Below, piece after piece: positions 33,447 to 42,180 of a DNA stretch of 64,000 nt (the stretch's first letter is position 1; each line of letters starts with the position of its first letter). Made by a program: the position numbers and the translations under genes. This DNA is from Actinobacteria bacterium OV450 (lineage in GTDB: Bacteria; Actinomycetota; Actinomycetes; Streptomycetales; Streptomycetaceae). Below the pieces are notes generated by a model. It was not told where the DNA came from. It did not search any database and worked only from the letters and a program-made list of their open reading frames with translations. The DNA lies in the NCBI GenBank assembly GCA_001298555.1, contig LJCW01000065.1:1-64000 (forward strand), in the 5' to 3' direction.

Positions 33447-33500
33447 ATGGTACGCGAGCGCCGCAGTGGCGCCGGGGGGTCCACAGAGGCGGGGCAATGA
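33447..33500 (+). CDS. Possible 17-codon ORF coupled to the next gene
   Basis: An ATG behind GAGAGGAGAAG opens 17 codons, ending EAGQ and TGA; the TGA overlaps the next gene's ATG (ATGA). The ribosome-binding site is better than that of the following gene. It may be a coupling or leader ORF; its codon use is not decisive. Confidence 0.35.
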   Translation: MVRERRSGAGGSTEAGQ

Positions 33501-34360
33501 TCGAGGTCGGGCGGCAGGGCGCGTTCAGCGTCAACTGTATTGGCATGGAGCGCCTGTCGTTCCCGTTGAGTTTCAGCGTCCACGAGGCAGAGGGGACGTG
33601 GAAGGTGGCCGCCGGCGCGGCGCAGGCGGGCGAGTTGGCCGACCTGCTCGGGGCTGCGGCGCACGGCTCGGTCGCGGTGGTGTCGCTGGAGACCAACTCC
33701 TTCCTGGACGAGAACTGGCAGATGCTGCGACCCTCACTCATCGCGGCCGATCTCGGCGTGCGGTGCACGGTCCACCCCCTGGGCCCCTGGGCGTCCGGCA
33801 CGCACGGGCTCGCGGAGGAGATCCTCGTGATGGACGGCGACCAGCTGCCCCGTCTCCTCGACGGCACCTGGCTTCCGTACGAGCTGACCCTGATCGACGT
33901 GCCCAAGGACGTGACCCCGGAACGCCTTGACGAACTCGCCCTCGTGCTCGGCACGACCGACTTCGACGAGCCGCTCCTGAGCCGCCTGGGAGACTCCTCC
34001 CGGTTCTGGTTCTCCGGCCACGACGACTGCTACGTGCTGCTGGAAACCCGGGACTCCGCCCTGCCGGCCGCGGTTCTGGCCCGGCTGCTGACACTGCTGG
34101 CCGGCTCCGGAGTCGCCGCCCTCACGGACGGGCCCTCCGTACGCGTCCCCGAGCCCGGGCCATGGCTGCCCGAGCGGCTGATGGCCACTGCACCCCACTG
34201 GATCGGAGCCCTGGACACCGTCACCGAGGAGCTGGTGACGATCCGGCTGGCTGCCCTGCCGAAACCGTGGCGGCTGGACGTTCCGCTTCCGCAGCGGGCC
34301 GACCTGACGGCGGCGCTCGACGTACGGGACGGCACCTGGCGGATCACCCCCGCAGGGTGA
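33497..34360 (+). CDS. Hypothetical protein
   Basis: A 287-residue protein that I do not recognise. It has no signal peptide or membrane helix. Strand-rich segments (FPLSFSVHEAEGTWKVAAG; GSVAVVSLETNSFLDENWQM) and a later RFWFSGHDDCYVLLET suggest a globular cytoplasmic fold. Third-position GC is high throughout, which supports coding. It begins at an ATG overlapping the stop of a tiny ORF and lies 94 bp after the amidohydrolase, perhaps in one operon. Confidence 0.65.
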   Translation: MIEVGRQGAFSVNCIGMERLSFPLSFSVHEAEGTWKVAAGAAQAGELADLLGAAAHGSVAVVSLETNSFLDENWQMLRPSLIAADLGVRCTVHPLGPWASGTHGLAEEILVMDGDQLPRLLDGTWLPYELTLIDVPKDVTPERLDELALVLGTTDFDEPLLSRLGDSSRFWFSGHDDCYVLLETRDSALPAAVLARLLTLLAGSGVAALTDGPSVRVPEPGPWLPERLMATAPHWIGALDTVTEELVTIRLAALPKPWRLDVPLPQRADLTAALDVRDGTWRITPAG

Positions 34361-34730
34361 CACCAGGAGCTGCCTCCGAAGGGGTTCCGGACGAGAACGG
34401 GACGGAGACGGGCCACACAGCGGGGCCGACGCCGTGCCGGCGTGCTACGCGGGCGCGGGCGGGCGCGCGGCGCCGGGAGGGGACGTCGCGGCGGCGCGCA
34501 GCGCAGGGCCGCTGTGGCCCCCGCAGCTCCGCAGTGAAAGAGGCCGGTCACCTGGCGCCGGAGGCAGGGACGACGCCGAAGGCGGTCGCGACGTCTCCGG
34601 TGTCCGCGCACCGGAGCCAAGGACGACGGGCCCGCGTGATCACGACGCCTCAGGGAACGCCGCGCCGGTCGCTACGCCGGTCGGCCCACGCCGAGCTGCG
34701 AGCCGGCTGGACCGTCCCTACCGTGACCGG
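34361..34730. other. Intergenic region before the carboxypeptidase gene
   Basis: These 370 bp contain no gene that I can support. TACCGT at 34719-34724 lies six bases before the next ATG and is the likely -10 box of a leaderless transcript. Confidence 0.5.
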
Positions 34731-35942
34731 ATGATCCTCAGTCCGTCCGTACGCAGGCTTCTCTCCCGTGCGGCCGCTCTGGCCGCCGGTGTGGGCGTCG
34801 TCTTCACGCCGTCGTTCGCCGGCGCGGCCCCGGCCGAGCCCGCGCCCCCGCGGGCAGCGGCTCCGCCGGACCCGGCTCTCCTGCACCGCCCCGGCGTCCA
34901 CCTGCGGCCGCGCGAGGGCGCCCCCGCCCTACCCGGCGACATCTCCGCGCTGTCGTGGCTGGTGGCCGATGCCGGCAGCGGTGAGGTGCTCGCCGCCCAC
35001 GACGCCCACCTGGGCCTGCCGCCGGCCAGCACCATGAAGACGCTCTTCGCTCTGACCGCCTTGCCCCACCTTCCGCGTACCGGCACCCACACGGTCACCG
35101 ACGCCGAACTCGCCGAGGTGGGCGAAGGCAGCAGTCTGGTGGGCCTCGACGCCGGCCGCACCTACCGGATCGCAGACTTGTGGAAAGGCGTCTTCCTCAG
35201 CTCGGGCAACGACGCCGTCCACGTCCTGGCCGAGATGAACGGCGGCTGGACGCAGACGGCCGGGGAGATGCAGGCCAAGGCCCGCACCCTGGGAGCACGG
35301 GACACCCACGTCGTCTCCCCGGACGGCTACGACGCCGACGGCCAGGTGTCCTCCGCGTACGACCTCGCCGTCTTCGGCCGCGCGGGCCTCACCGATCCCG
35401 ATTTCGCCCGGTACGCGGCACTGGCCGACGCCCGGTTCCCCGGGGACACGGACGCCGAGGGCCGGCCGAGCTGGACGTACGGCATCGAGAACACCAACCG
35501 GCTCCTCACCGGGGAGGACGGAGTCGAACGCTACCCGGGCATCATCGGCATCAAGAACGGCTACACCTCCGGGGCCGGATTCACCCTCGTCACCGCCGCG
35601 CGGCGCGGTGGCCGCACCCTCCTGGTCACGGTCATGAACCCCCAGCAAGGCGGCGCCTTCGCCGTGTACGACGAGGCGCGGGCCCTGATGGACTGGGGCT
35701 TCGCCGCCGCCGGACGGGTGGACCCCGTCGGATCGCTTCAGCCGCCGCGGGCCGCTGCGCCCACCCGCACCGGTCCGCCTCCCGTGGCCGCCTCCACGTC
35801 CTCCGCAGAGCCGCTCACCGGCTACGTGTGGTCGGCCGTCCTCCTCGCGGGAGCCGGCGGTGCAGCGACCGTCGTGTACCGTCTCCGACGCCGACCGCCG
35901 CACCGGGAGCCCGGTTCCAACGCAGGACCGGACGCCGGCTGA
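34731..35942 (+). CDS. D-alanyl-D-alanine carboxypeptidase (penicillin-binding protein 5/6 type)
   Basis: A 403-residue secreted, membrane-tethered DD-peptidase that trims pentapeptides in peptidoglycan. After a signal peptide come Ser100-T-M-Lys103, the SGN motif at 158-160 (FLSSGNDAVH) and the KTG-like motif as KNG in GIKNGYTSGAGF. A C-terminal hydrophobic helix (VWSAVLLAGAGGAATVVY) and basic tail anchor it. ATG 34731 is preceded at six bases by TACCGT with no ribosome-binding site, so it is probably leaderless; the longer in-frame extension is not protein-like. Confidence 0.9.
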   Translation: MILSPSVRRLLSRAAALAAGVGVVFTPSFAGAAPAEPAPPRAAAPPDPALLHRPGVHLRPREGAPALPGDISALSWLVADAGSGEVLAAHDAHLGLPPASTMKTLFALTALPHLPRTGTHTVTDAELAEVGEGSSLVGLDAGRTYRIADLWKGVFLSSGNDAVHVLAEMNGGWTQTAGEMQAKARTLGARDTHVVSPDGYDADGQVSSAYDLAVFGRAGLTDPDFARYAALADARFPGDTDAEGRPSWTYGIENTNRLLTGEDGVERYPGIIGIKNGYTSGAGFTLVTAARRGGRTLLVTVMNPQQGGAFAVYDEARALMDWGFAAAGRVDPVGSLQPPRAAAPTRTGPPPVAASTSSAEPLTGYVWSAVLLAGAGGAATVVYRLRRRPPHREPGSNAGPDAG

Positions 35943-36103
35943 ACTTCCGCCCGGCCTCTGCTGCGGGCCGTCCGCTCCGCGCTCCCACCCCGGCGGCCGC
36001 GGAGCGGGCTCCCGACCCGCCGGACTCCGGCTCCGCGGCGGCGGGCTCGGCGCGGTCCGTGACCGTCGGGTTCGGCGGCAGATGGGGATGAGGAGGGGCA
36101 GGG

Positions 36104-36541
36104 GTGAGGGATCTCGACGTCGTCAGGTTTGCGGACCGGGCGCGGAGCGTATCGGTGGTCCTGGAGACCGCGGCAGGCGGCGGAGGACGCCACGGGGGCT
36201 GGCACGAGGCCGAGATCGTGATCGAGACGGGTTTCGTCGGCGCGCGCCTGCCCGTGCACTTCACCGACTCCGACCTCGCGGACCTCACCGCGTTCCTGGC
36301 TGCTCGGGCCGCCGCCGAGGAGGACGGTGCTCTCCCGGACGGCTCGGCCACCGACTGGCCGGCGGCGGGCCGAAGCGCCTACCTGCGGCTGCACGCCGCC
36401 GACCCGTTCGTGGTGGAAGTCCGCGACCCGGTGCAGAGCGGGGTGACGGTGACCGTGCCGCTGCAGCTGCGCGACGGCTGGGCCACCCGCGCCGCCTCCC
36501 GACTCGGCCGACTGCGTGCCGCGCTCGCCGACGGACACTGA
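36104..36541 (+). CDS. Hypothetical protein, DUF5959-like
   Basis: A 145-residue protein beginning RDLDVVRFADRARSVSVVLE, with WHEAEIVIETGFVGARLPVHF and DPFVVEVRDPVQSGVTVTVP. The pattern matches the Streptomyces DUF5959 family as I remember it. The function is unknown. GTG 36104 follows AGGAGGGG. A strong bidirectional terminator follows the gene. Confidence 0.68.
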   Translation: MRDLDVVRFADRARSVSVVLETAAGGGGRHGGWHEAEIVIETGFVGARLPVHFTDSDLADLTAFLAARAAAEEDGALPDGSATDWPAAGRSAYLRLHAADPFVVEVRDPVQSGVTVTVPLQLRDGWATRAASRLGRLRAALADGH

Positions 36542-36619
36542 GGGTGCGGTCGCCCGTATGCGGTGCACGGTCCGACACCGTGCCGGTGCCCCTCGGCGGA
36601 AATCAATGAAAACGGGTCG

Positions 36620-36657
36620 GAAATACCCCGGAACGCATTCGCGTTCAGGGGTATTTC
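36620..36657. terminator. Bidirectional terminator between convergent genes
   Basis: GAAATACCCC (36620-36629) pairs perfectly with GGGGTATTTC (36648-36657), and the inner GAACGC/GCGTTC extends the stem to 16 bp around a 4-nt loop, with one mismatch. It lies between convergent stops. Confidence 0.85.
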
Positions 36658-36685
36658 GTGAACGGGCTGGTCGCCGAGAGACGGC

Positions 36686-37066
36686 TCAGCCGTCGTACCA
36701 CCCGTACTGGGTAATCGTTCCGTGACCGCTACAGCTACCGCCGAAGTCCCAGAATCCAGGATTCTGCAGCGGGCCGTGGATGTCCGTGCCATCGCTGCAG
36801 TGGGTCCATGCCCCGGTGCGGCCGTAGTCGACGGTGACGGTCGCGCGCCACGAAACGCCGTTGAAGAAGTACGTGTTGAAACCGTGGTTCGGGACGTGCA
36901 TCGGGGTGATCTTCCCAGGTACGGGAGCCTCCCAGACAACATGCTCCGTCACTTTCGTACCTGTCGGCGCGAGCGTCGCGGCCTGAGCCGTACCCCCGAA
37001 CACGACTGTGCCGGCCAACGCCGCGGCGCCGCCGAGCGCGAGGGCGGTCGTCTTCCTGTTGCGCAT
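36686..37066 (-). CDS. Small secreted protein of unknown function
   Basis: A 126-residue protein with a Sec signal (MRNRKTTALALGGAAALAGT ... TAQA). The mature part has WEAPVPGKITPMHVPNHGFN and two cysteines (WTHCSDG and GGSCSGHG) that could form a disulfide. No family was recognised. ATG 37066 was chosen because it starts the signal peptide behind GGGGGGA. It resembles in kind the small secreted protein at 63600. Confidence 0.75.
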   Translation of the reverse strand: MRNRKTTALALGGAAALAGTVVFGGTAQAATLAPTGTKVTEHVVWEAPVPGKITPMHVPNHGFNTYFFNGVSWRATVTVDYGRTGAWTHCSDGTDIHGPLQNPGFWDFGGSCSGHGTITQYGWYDG

Positions 37067-37523
37067 GGACTGGTTCCCCCCTGGTTGGATTTGTTGTCTG
37101 CACGCTATTTCAGGTTCTCCGACAGGGTCAATGGCGCCTGAGGGGTCCGAATTGGCCAAAGAGATCGGCGAGGCAAGTGGAACCTTTTATTTGAATACCC
37201 GTCGAACGGCCTTTCCCTGATGGGTGCCGCGCCATTCCCCTCGGTCCCCCGCGATCGGAATCCGGAGACCCGACGGGGGCGATGACAGGCGCTTCTGTCC
37301 CGGATGGCGCGGACCTGCTGGAACCACCGGTCGTGAGCCGGACACCACACCTCCGTTTTCATGGCCTTACGTCCGGTTCGGGGCGGTCGGGCCAGAGCCT
37401 CCGGTCCGTGTCCCGGCATGTGCTTGGGAGGGGCAGGACACAGGGCCCCGTTGAGTGGACGACGGGCGGCCGGCGTGACCGCCGTCCCGCAGGCCGTCGG
37501 CAGCCGTCGGTGTCAGACGCGGC
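37067..37523. other. Intergenic region
   Basis: I find no convincing gene in these 457 bp. The part near 37180-37200 is AT-richer and may hold the promoter of the small secreted protein on the minus strand. Confidence 0.5.
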
Positions 37524-38918
37524 TCAGGGTGTGCGCGGGACACACAGAACGGCCAGCGCGGCCGCGACCAGGTACGCCGCCGAGCCGACGGCCATGCTGA
37601 GGCGGATCCCGTCGGCGAAATCGGCTGAGGCTGCCAGCAGGGATCCGCCGAGTGCCACGCCGGCCGCGCTGCCGATCTGGCGCGTGGTGTTGAACAGGGC
37701 GGAGGCGGTGCCGGCGTGCGTGTCCGGGGCGGCGGACAGCACCGTCGCGGTGGTCCCGGTGAGGGTGAAGGAGGTACCGAATCCCGCGGCCGTCATCGGG
37801 GCCACGAGCAGCCAGTAGGACGGGTCCGGCCCGGCGGCCGCCCAGCCGGCCAGGCCCGCGGCACCGATCAGCATGCCGGTGATCATGAGAGGGCGGTGCC
37901 CGGTCCGGCGGGCGAGCCGCCCCGACAGGGCCGAGGCGAACATCGACATCGCCACCGCGGGGAAGAGCGCGAAACCGGTGCGCAGGGCGCTCATTCCCCG
38001 CTCGTGCTGGAAGTACAGGCTGGCGGTGAAGACCATGCCGTAGAAGGCGAAGTTGAACAGGAGGCCGATGGCGGCTCCGCCCGCCACCGGGCGCTTGCGC
38101 AGCAGCGAGAGCGGTAGCACGGGACGGCGTGCCAGGTGCTCGCGCAGGACGAACAGTGCGCACGCGACGAGACACAGTCCGGCCGAGGCCAGGACCAGCG
38201 GGGCGGTCCAGCCGAGCCGGCCGGCCTCGTTCAGGGCGGTGGTGAGGAAGGTGACCAGTGCGACGAGCGCCGTCTGGGCGGGCCAGTCCAGCGAGCGGCC
38301 GGGCCGGCGGACCGAGGCCGGGACGTGGCTCAAGGTGAGCAGGAGGCACAGGACTCCGACCGGCAGGTTGACGAAGAAGACCCAGCGCCATCCCAGGGTG
38401 TCCACGAGCAGGCCGCCGAGCAGCGGGCCCGCGGAGGCGGCGATGCCGGCCATGGAGCCCCAGAGCCCGTAGGCGCGGGCCCGGTCCGCCGGCGACCGGT
38501 AGGCCTCTTGGAGGAGGGCGAGCGAGGCGGGCACGATGAACGCGGCGCCGGCCCCTTCCAGGAGCCGTGCGGCGGTCAGGACGATCGCGTCCGGGGCGAG
38601 CCCGCAGGCCGCCGAGGCCGTGGTGAACACGACGATGCCGACACAGAAGACGAGCCGGTGCCCGAACCGGTCCCCGAGTGCCCCGCCCGTGAGCAGGAGG
38701 GCGGCGAAGGCCATGGTGTAGCCGTTGGTCACCCACTGGACCGCGGTGACGGACGCGGAGAGGTCCCGCCCGATGACCGGGACGGCGACGTTGACGGCCG
38801 TCACGTCGAGAATGACCATGAAGTAGCCGGTGCAGACCGCGATGAGCGGGGCCAGGCTCGGCCCGGGCCCGGCGCCCTCCCGCGGACCGCCCGCGGGCTC
38901 TCCCTTTTCAGGCTTCAT
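37524..38918 (-). CDS. MFS transporter, EmrB/QacA (DHA2) type
   Basis: A 464-residue exporter with about 14 hydrophobic segments. The DHA2 features are DVTAVNVAVPVIGRDL in helix 1, VTNGYTMAFAALLLTGGALG and DRFGHRLVF (motif A), and GPLLGGLLVDTLGWRWVFFVNLPVG (region about residues 145-169; motif C and following). It exports drugs or secondary metabolites by proton antiport; the substrate is unknown. TAGCAT lies six bases before the ATG, suggesting a leaderless transcript. No adjacent regulator is seen. Confidence 0.9.
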   Translation of the reverse strand: MKPEKGEPAGGPREGAGPGPSLAPLIAVCTGYFMVILDVTAVNVAVPVIGRDLSASVTAVQWVTNGYTMAFAALLLTGGALGDRFGHRLVFCVGIVVFTTASAACGLAPDAIVLTAARLLEGAGAAFIVPASLALLQEAYRSPADRARAYGLWGSMAGIAASAGPLLGGLLVDTLGWRWVFFVNLPVGVLCLLLTLSHVPASVRRPGRSLDWPAQTALVALVTFLTTALNEAGRLGWTAPLVLASAGLCLVACALFVLREHLARRPVLPLSLLRKRPVAGGAAIGLLFNFAFYGMVFTASLYFQHERGMSALRTGFALFPAVAMSMFASALSGRLARRTGHRPLMITGMLIGAAGLAGWAAAGPDPSYWLLVAPMTAAGFGTSFTLTGTTATVLSAAPDTHAGTASALFNTTRQIGSAAGVALGGSLLAASADFADGIRLSMAVGSAAYLVAAALAVLCVPRTP

Positions 38919-39190
38919 GGCGGCATGCTAGGCGGGCGCTTCGGGTGATATGCGTAGTTACGCGGGCAAGTGTCCAGGGGGATGGGGCGTCTCGTGACCC
39001 ATGACGCCCTGTCGGCCGGGGCTCGCCCGGGGCCGATCGCGCCGACGGGCGAGGGAACCGGGCAGAGTACCCCGCACGGCAGACCGCCCCACTACGCCGT
39101 CGCCGTTGCCGGTGGCCGTGCCGGCAGGGGCGGATGGCAGCCGGCAGCTGAGTGGCGCCGTTCGTTCTGGACCTCGTCGCGCCCACCACC

Positions 39191-39564
39191 ATGGACTGGA
39201 ACCGCCTGAGCGACATAAGCCAGTCATACGGTGCCGTGTCGCTCGTGATCTCCGCTGCAGCCCTTCTGGGGGTCGTGACCTCCATCGCGTTCCAGGCGAA
39301 GCAGGCTCGACTGGAAGGCGAGCAGACGTTCCGTTGGGACGTCTCAACGACAGCGCGCTGCGGGTGGTGCTTGGAGCGCATTTTCGAGGGGAGGTGGCAC
39401 GAGCGCATTGGGAGAACAGCGGTCCCATGTGGCGTGACCACATGGCTGCGCTGGAAGACCCGCGCCGCATTCGCTTCGTGGAGCTGGTGGACGAGGCGTA
39501 TCAGCATGCCGGGGAGGCAGGACCACCGGTCCTGGACGGCGAGTTCTTCACTCCTGGGGACTGA
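39191..39564 (+). pseudogene. Frameshifted, internally deleted DUF6082-like gene
   Basis: From ATG 39191 one frame reads MDWNRLSDISQSYGAVSLVI and SAAALLGVVTSIAFQAKQA, the membrane-helix start of DUF6082 proteins. The next frame then reads GRLNDSALRVVLGAHFRGEV and RRIRFVELVDEAYQHAGEA to a TGA at 39562-39564, like the family C-terminus. The switch lies near 39325-39335, and about 60 residues of the usual middle are missing. It is best read as a decayed gene. The family assignment is from memory of its N- and C-terminal patterns. Confidence 0.55.
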
Positions 39565-39747
39565 GGTCCGTCGACGGCGACTCAGCCTGCATCAAGCCGG
39601 CGCCGGAGCCGGAGCAGTTGGGCGGTGCACCGCCCGAGCTGCCATGCCCCGGTCCGCGAACCAGTAGCTCAGCCAGGCGGCACATAGTGCTCTCTGTGCT
39701 ACCTCGCTCGGGCCGTCGCCCTTTCGGTGTTCCTTGGTCTCGGTGGG

Positions 39748-40392
39748 TCAGCGGGCCAGGGAGACGGCGAAGGGTTGGAAGCCGTGTCGGCGTAGCACGT
39801 GGGGAACAGCCAGGATCATGGCTTCGGTGGCGCGGGCCGTGGTGATGTCGCCGAGGTCCTCGATCTGTTCGGGCTGCCAGCCCAGGTCGCCGAGCAGGCC
39901 GGTCACGGTCCTCTTCGCGTGTTCGTCGTCGCCCGAGAGATAGGCGGTCGGTGGGGTGGTCAGGGCCTGGGGAGCGGTCATGACCATGAAGAGCATGGTG
40001 TTGAGGGTCTTGACCACTTGGGTGTCGGGGAGCGCGGCCTGGAGCTTTTCGGCGAGGCTGCTGCCGGGATAGCAGAGGTCGCCGGGCAGGCCGTCAGCGG
40101 CGTCGCGGGTTGCGTTGGAGACGTCGATGAGGATCTTTCCGGAGAGCTCGGTGCGCAGGTCGGCGAGCCGGTCCAGGGAGCTGTCGCCGGGCGTCGCGTT
40201 GATCACGATGTCCGTGGTGCGGGCGGTGGTGCGTTGGTCGGCGAAGGTGATCCGCGGGGCGGGCCCGGTGGCGCGCGCGGCGGTGGTCTCGGGGCTGCGA
40301 CCGCCGAGGGTGACATGGTGTCCGGCTGCGGAGAGCTTGCCGGCGAGGTTGGCGCCGACGCGGCCGGTGCCCAGGATGCCGATGTTGGTCAT
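39748..40392 (-). CDS. F420-type NADP oxidoreductase-like protein
   Basis: A 214-residue Rossmann protein of the F420-dependent NADP reductase/coenzyme F420 oxidoreductase family. It begins MTNIGILGTGRVGANLAGKL with the GTGRVG motif, then HHVTLGGRSPE, IVINATPGDSS and VVKTLNTMLFMVM, the usual family blocks. It may reduce NADP with F420H2 or reduce another substrate; F420 binding is not provable here. AAGGAG precedes the ATG. It lies 43 bp after the phosphatase-like gene on the same strand. Confidence 0.82.
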   Translation of the reverse strand: MTNIGILGTGRVGANLAGKLSAAGHHVTLGGRSPETTAARATGPAPRITFADQRTTARTTDIVINATPGDSSLDRLADLRTELSGKILIDVSNATRDAADGLPGDLCYPGSSLAEKLQAALPDTQVVKTLNTMLFMVMTAPQALTTPPTAYLSGDDEHAKRTVTGLLGDLGWQPEQIEDLGDITTARATEAMILAVPHVLRRHGFQPFAVSLAR

Positions 40393-40435
40393 GGGGTGGT
40401 GCTCCTTGCGGGTGGGGTGAGTGCGGACTGTCCGG

Positions 40436-41248
40436 TCAGGCGATCGGCGAGAGGACCTTGAGGGCGGCGCTGTGGATGCCGGGGCCGGCGGCCAGGAAGT
40501 CACGGCTGCCGGTGTGCCAGGGTTCGCCTGCCAGGTCGGTGACGGTGCCTCCGGCCTCGGAGACCAGCAGGGCTCCGGCGACCAGGCCGGAGCGGACGTC
40601 GGAGAACTGCCAGAACGCGTCCATTCGTCCGGCGGCGACGTGGATGAGCTGCATCGTGGCGGGAACGGATACGCGCACCACCAGACCGTTGATGAGCATG
40701 GCGGTGACGGAGTCGCCGATGCGCCGGAAAGTGCGCTCGTCCTCGCCGGGCCTGGCCTGGCCGGTGCCGACGAGTGCTGTGCCCAGGTCGGTCTTGGCGG
40801 ACACCTTCATGGGGCGGCCGTTGAGGTGGGCGCCGCCGCCGGCGGCAGCGGTGTAGGTGTCGCCGGTCAGCGGCAGGTGGACGACGGTGAGTACCGGCTG
40901 GTTGTCACGGACCAGGGTGGCGGTGACGGCCCAGTCATCCATGCCGTGGACGTGGTTGATGTTGCCCTCGGCAGGGTCGACGACCCACCATTCCCCGGGC
41001 GGGAGCGCTCCGCCGGCCAGCTCGTCCTCGGCCCACTGCGACCCTTGCCGTGCCCGCAGCAGCGGTTCCCGCAGCACGTCCAGCACCGCGTCGTCGTTGG
41101 CGTGGATCTCGCCGACGATCTCGTCCAGACTCACGCCCCGGGCGTGCGAGGTGTGGCGGTCGCGCAATGTGACCCCGGCGGTCGTCACCGCGGCAGTCAC
41201 GTCGGACAGGAGCGTCGTACCGGCGTCGAAAGGCATGGCTGTGCTCAT
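40436..41248 (-). CDS. Inositol-monophosphatase-like protein with altered metal motif
   Basis: A 270-residue member of the IMPase/FIG superfamily, which needs two to three Mg ions. The central motif, normally DP[LI]DGTxNF, reads DPAEGNINH in WVVDPAEGNINHVHG, so a metal-binding Asp has become Glu and the Thr has become Asn. Late blocks are intact in outline (GRMDAFWQFSDVRSGLVAGALLV, given as a region at about 200-222, then EAGGTVTDLAGEPW). It may have a changed specificity or low activity. It is the upstream gene of a pair with the F420-type oxidoreductase and has a palindromic site before it. Confidence 0.8.
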   Translation of the reverse strand: MSTAMPFDAGTTLLSDVTAAVTTAGVTLRDRHTSHARGVSLDEIVGEIHANDDAVLDVLREPLLRARQGSQWAEDELAGGALPPGEWWVVDPAEGNINHVHGMDDWAVTATLVRDNQPVLTVVHLPLTGDTYTAAAGGGAHLNGRPMKVSAKTDLGTALVGTGQARPGEDERTFRRIGDSVTAMLINGLVVRVSVPATMQLIHVAAGRMDAFWQFSDVRSGLVAGALLVSEAGGTVTDLAGEPWHTGSRDFLAAGPGIHSAALKVLSPIA

Positions 41249-41334
41249 GGTGGGCTCCCTGGGAATCGGTAGAAGCGGGGCGGCGGTTGTCTCGTCCCCG
41301 CGCACTTCGAAGGTAGGCCGCCTGACCATTAACA

Positions 41335-41350
41335 ACAAGTGCATGCTTGT
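41335..41350. promoter_or_regulatory. Inverted repeat in the phosphatase-like gene promoter
   Basis: ACAAG and CTTGT flank TGCATG. A second, offset inverted repeat, CACTTG/CAAGTG, overlaps it. The site is 87 bp before the minus-strand ATG, in an AT-richer stretch. A MarR- or HxlR-type operator is likely, but no regulator gene is adjacent. Confidence 0.5.
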
Positions 41351-41519
41351 CACTTGAAGAGTTACCGTCATGCAATCCTGGTCCATACCGGCCGTAGCAC
41401 GGTGACCACCACGTCCGACCTGGACGCGGTGGAGGGAACGCGTCCGCTGTGGTCTGACTCTCCCAGGGCAAAGGCCGCCTACCTGCGGTCTTGACCGGCT
41501 GTCCGACAGGAGAACCGCC

Positions 41520-41897
41520 GTGCCGCTCCCGTTCCGTCGCACCCGCCCTCGTACGCCTGCCCGCGTATCCCGCCTCGCCGGGACCTTGGCCGCCGTCATC
41601 GTGGTGGCGTCGTCAGCCGGGGCCGTGGTCGCTGTCCGGGAGGGCCGCGTGCCCGGGCTCCTGCCGGAGGGCAGCTGGGGGCCCTGGACCGACGGGGGGA
41701 TCGAGGGTTGGTCGACGCACGTACGTGTCAACAACTGGGGCGACGCGGCCGAGGCCGACATCCACTACGGCAAAGCCGAGGATCTCGTGCTGCAGGCCCA
41801 TGGGAAGACGGCCAGCGTGACCAGCATGATGGAGCCCACCGTCTTCACACTCACCCCCCACGGCAGGCTCACCGCCCGCCGCCTGTCCGCCCCATGA
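41520..41897 (+). CDS. Hypothetical protein with one membrane helix
   Basis: A 125-residue protein. A basic N-terminus is followed by one hydrophobic segment (LAGTLAAVIVVASSAGAVVA), probably a signal anchor or uncleaved signal. The outer part has WGPWTDGGIEGWSTHVRVNN and VTSMMEPTVFTLTPHGRLTA. No family was recognised. GTG 41520 has AGGAGAACCGCC upstream, so translation is well supported. Confidence 0.65.
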   Translation: MPLPFRRTRPRTPARVSRLAGTLAAVIVVASSAGAVVAVREGRVPGLLPEGSWGPWTDGGIEGWSTHVRVNNWGDAAEADIHYGKAEDLVLQAHGKTASVTSMMEPTVFTLTPHGRLTARRLSAP

Positions 41898-41939
41898 GCG
41901 GATCGGTGAGCCGGGTCTGGGGGCAGAGGGATGTGCGTC

Positions 41940-42154
41940 ATGGATGCTGCGGCCAAAGAGGCCGCAGTCGAGGCCGGGCTGTTCGGCAACGACTGCGATC
42001 ACCCGGAACGGGCATGGTGCCGGGCCGCGTGCGCCGCACACACCTCTGAACTGAGCGCGGTGCTGGAGACGGGAGTCTCACGGGCGGACTGCTCAGCGCG
42101 GACGACCGCGAGTGCCTGCTCAAGGCTATGGAACCGCAGCCAGATCCGGCCTGA
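41940..42154 (+). pseudogene. Possible gene remnant
   Basis: One frame reads MDAAAKEAAVEAGLFGND and later SELSAVLETGVS; a shifted frame then reads GGLLSADDRECLLKAMEPQ and ends at 42154. The last part looks like the tail of a MarR-type regulator. No helix-turn-helix part is present. This is a weak call. Confidence 0.2.
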
Positions 42155-42180
42155 ACGCCGCAGGACTTACGGGACAGGTC

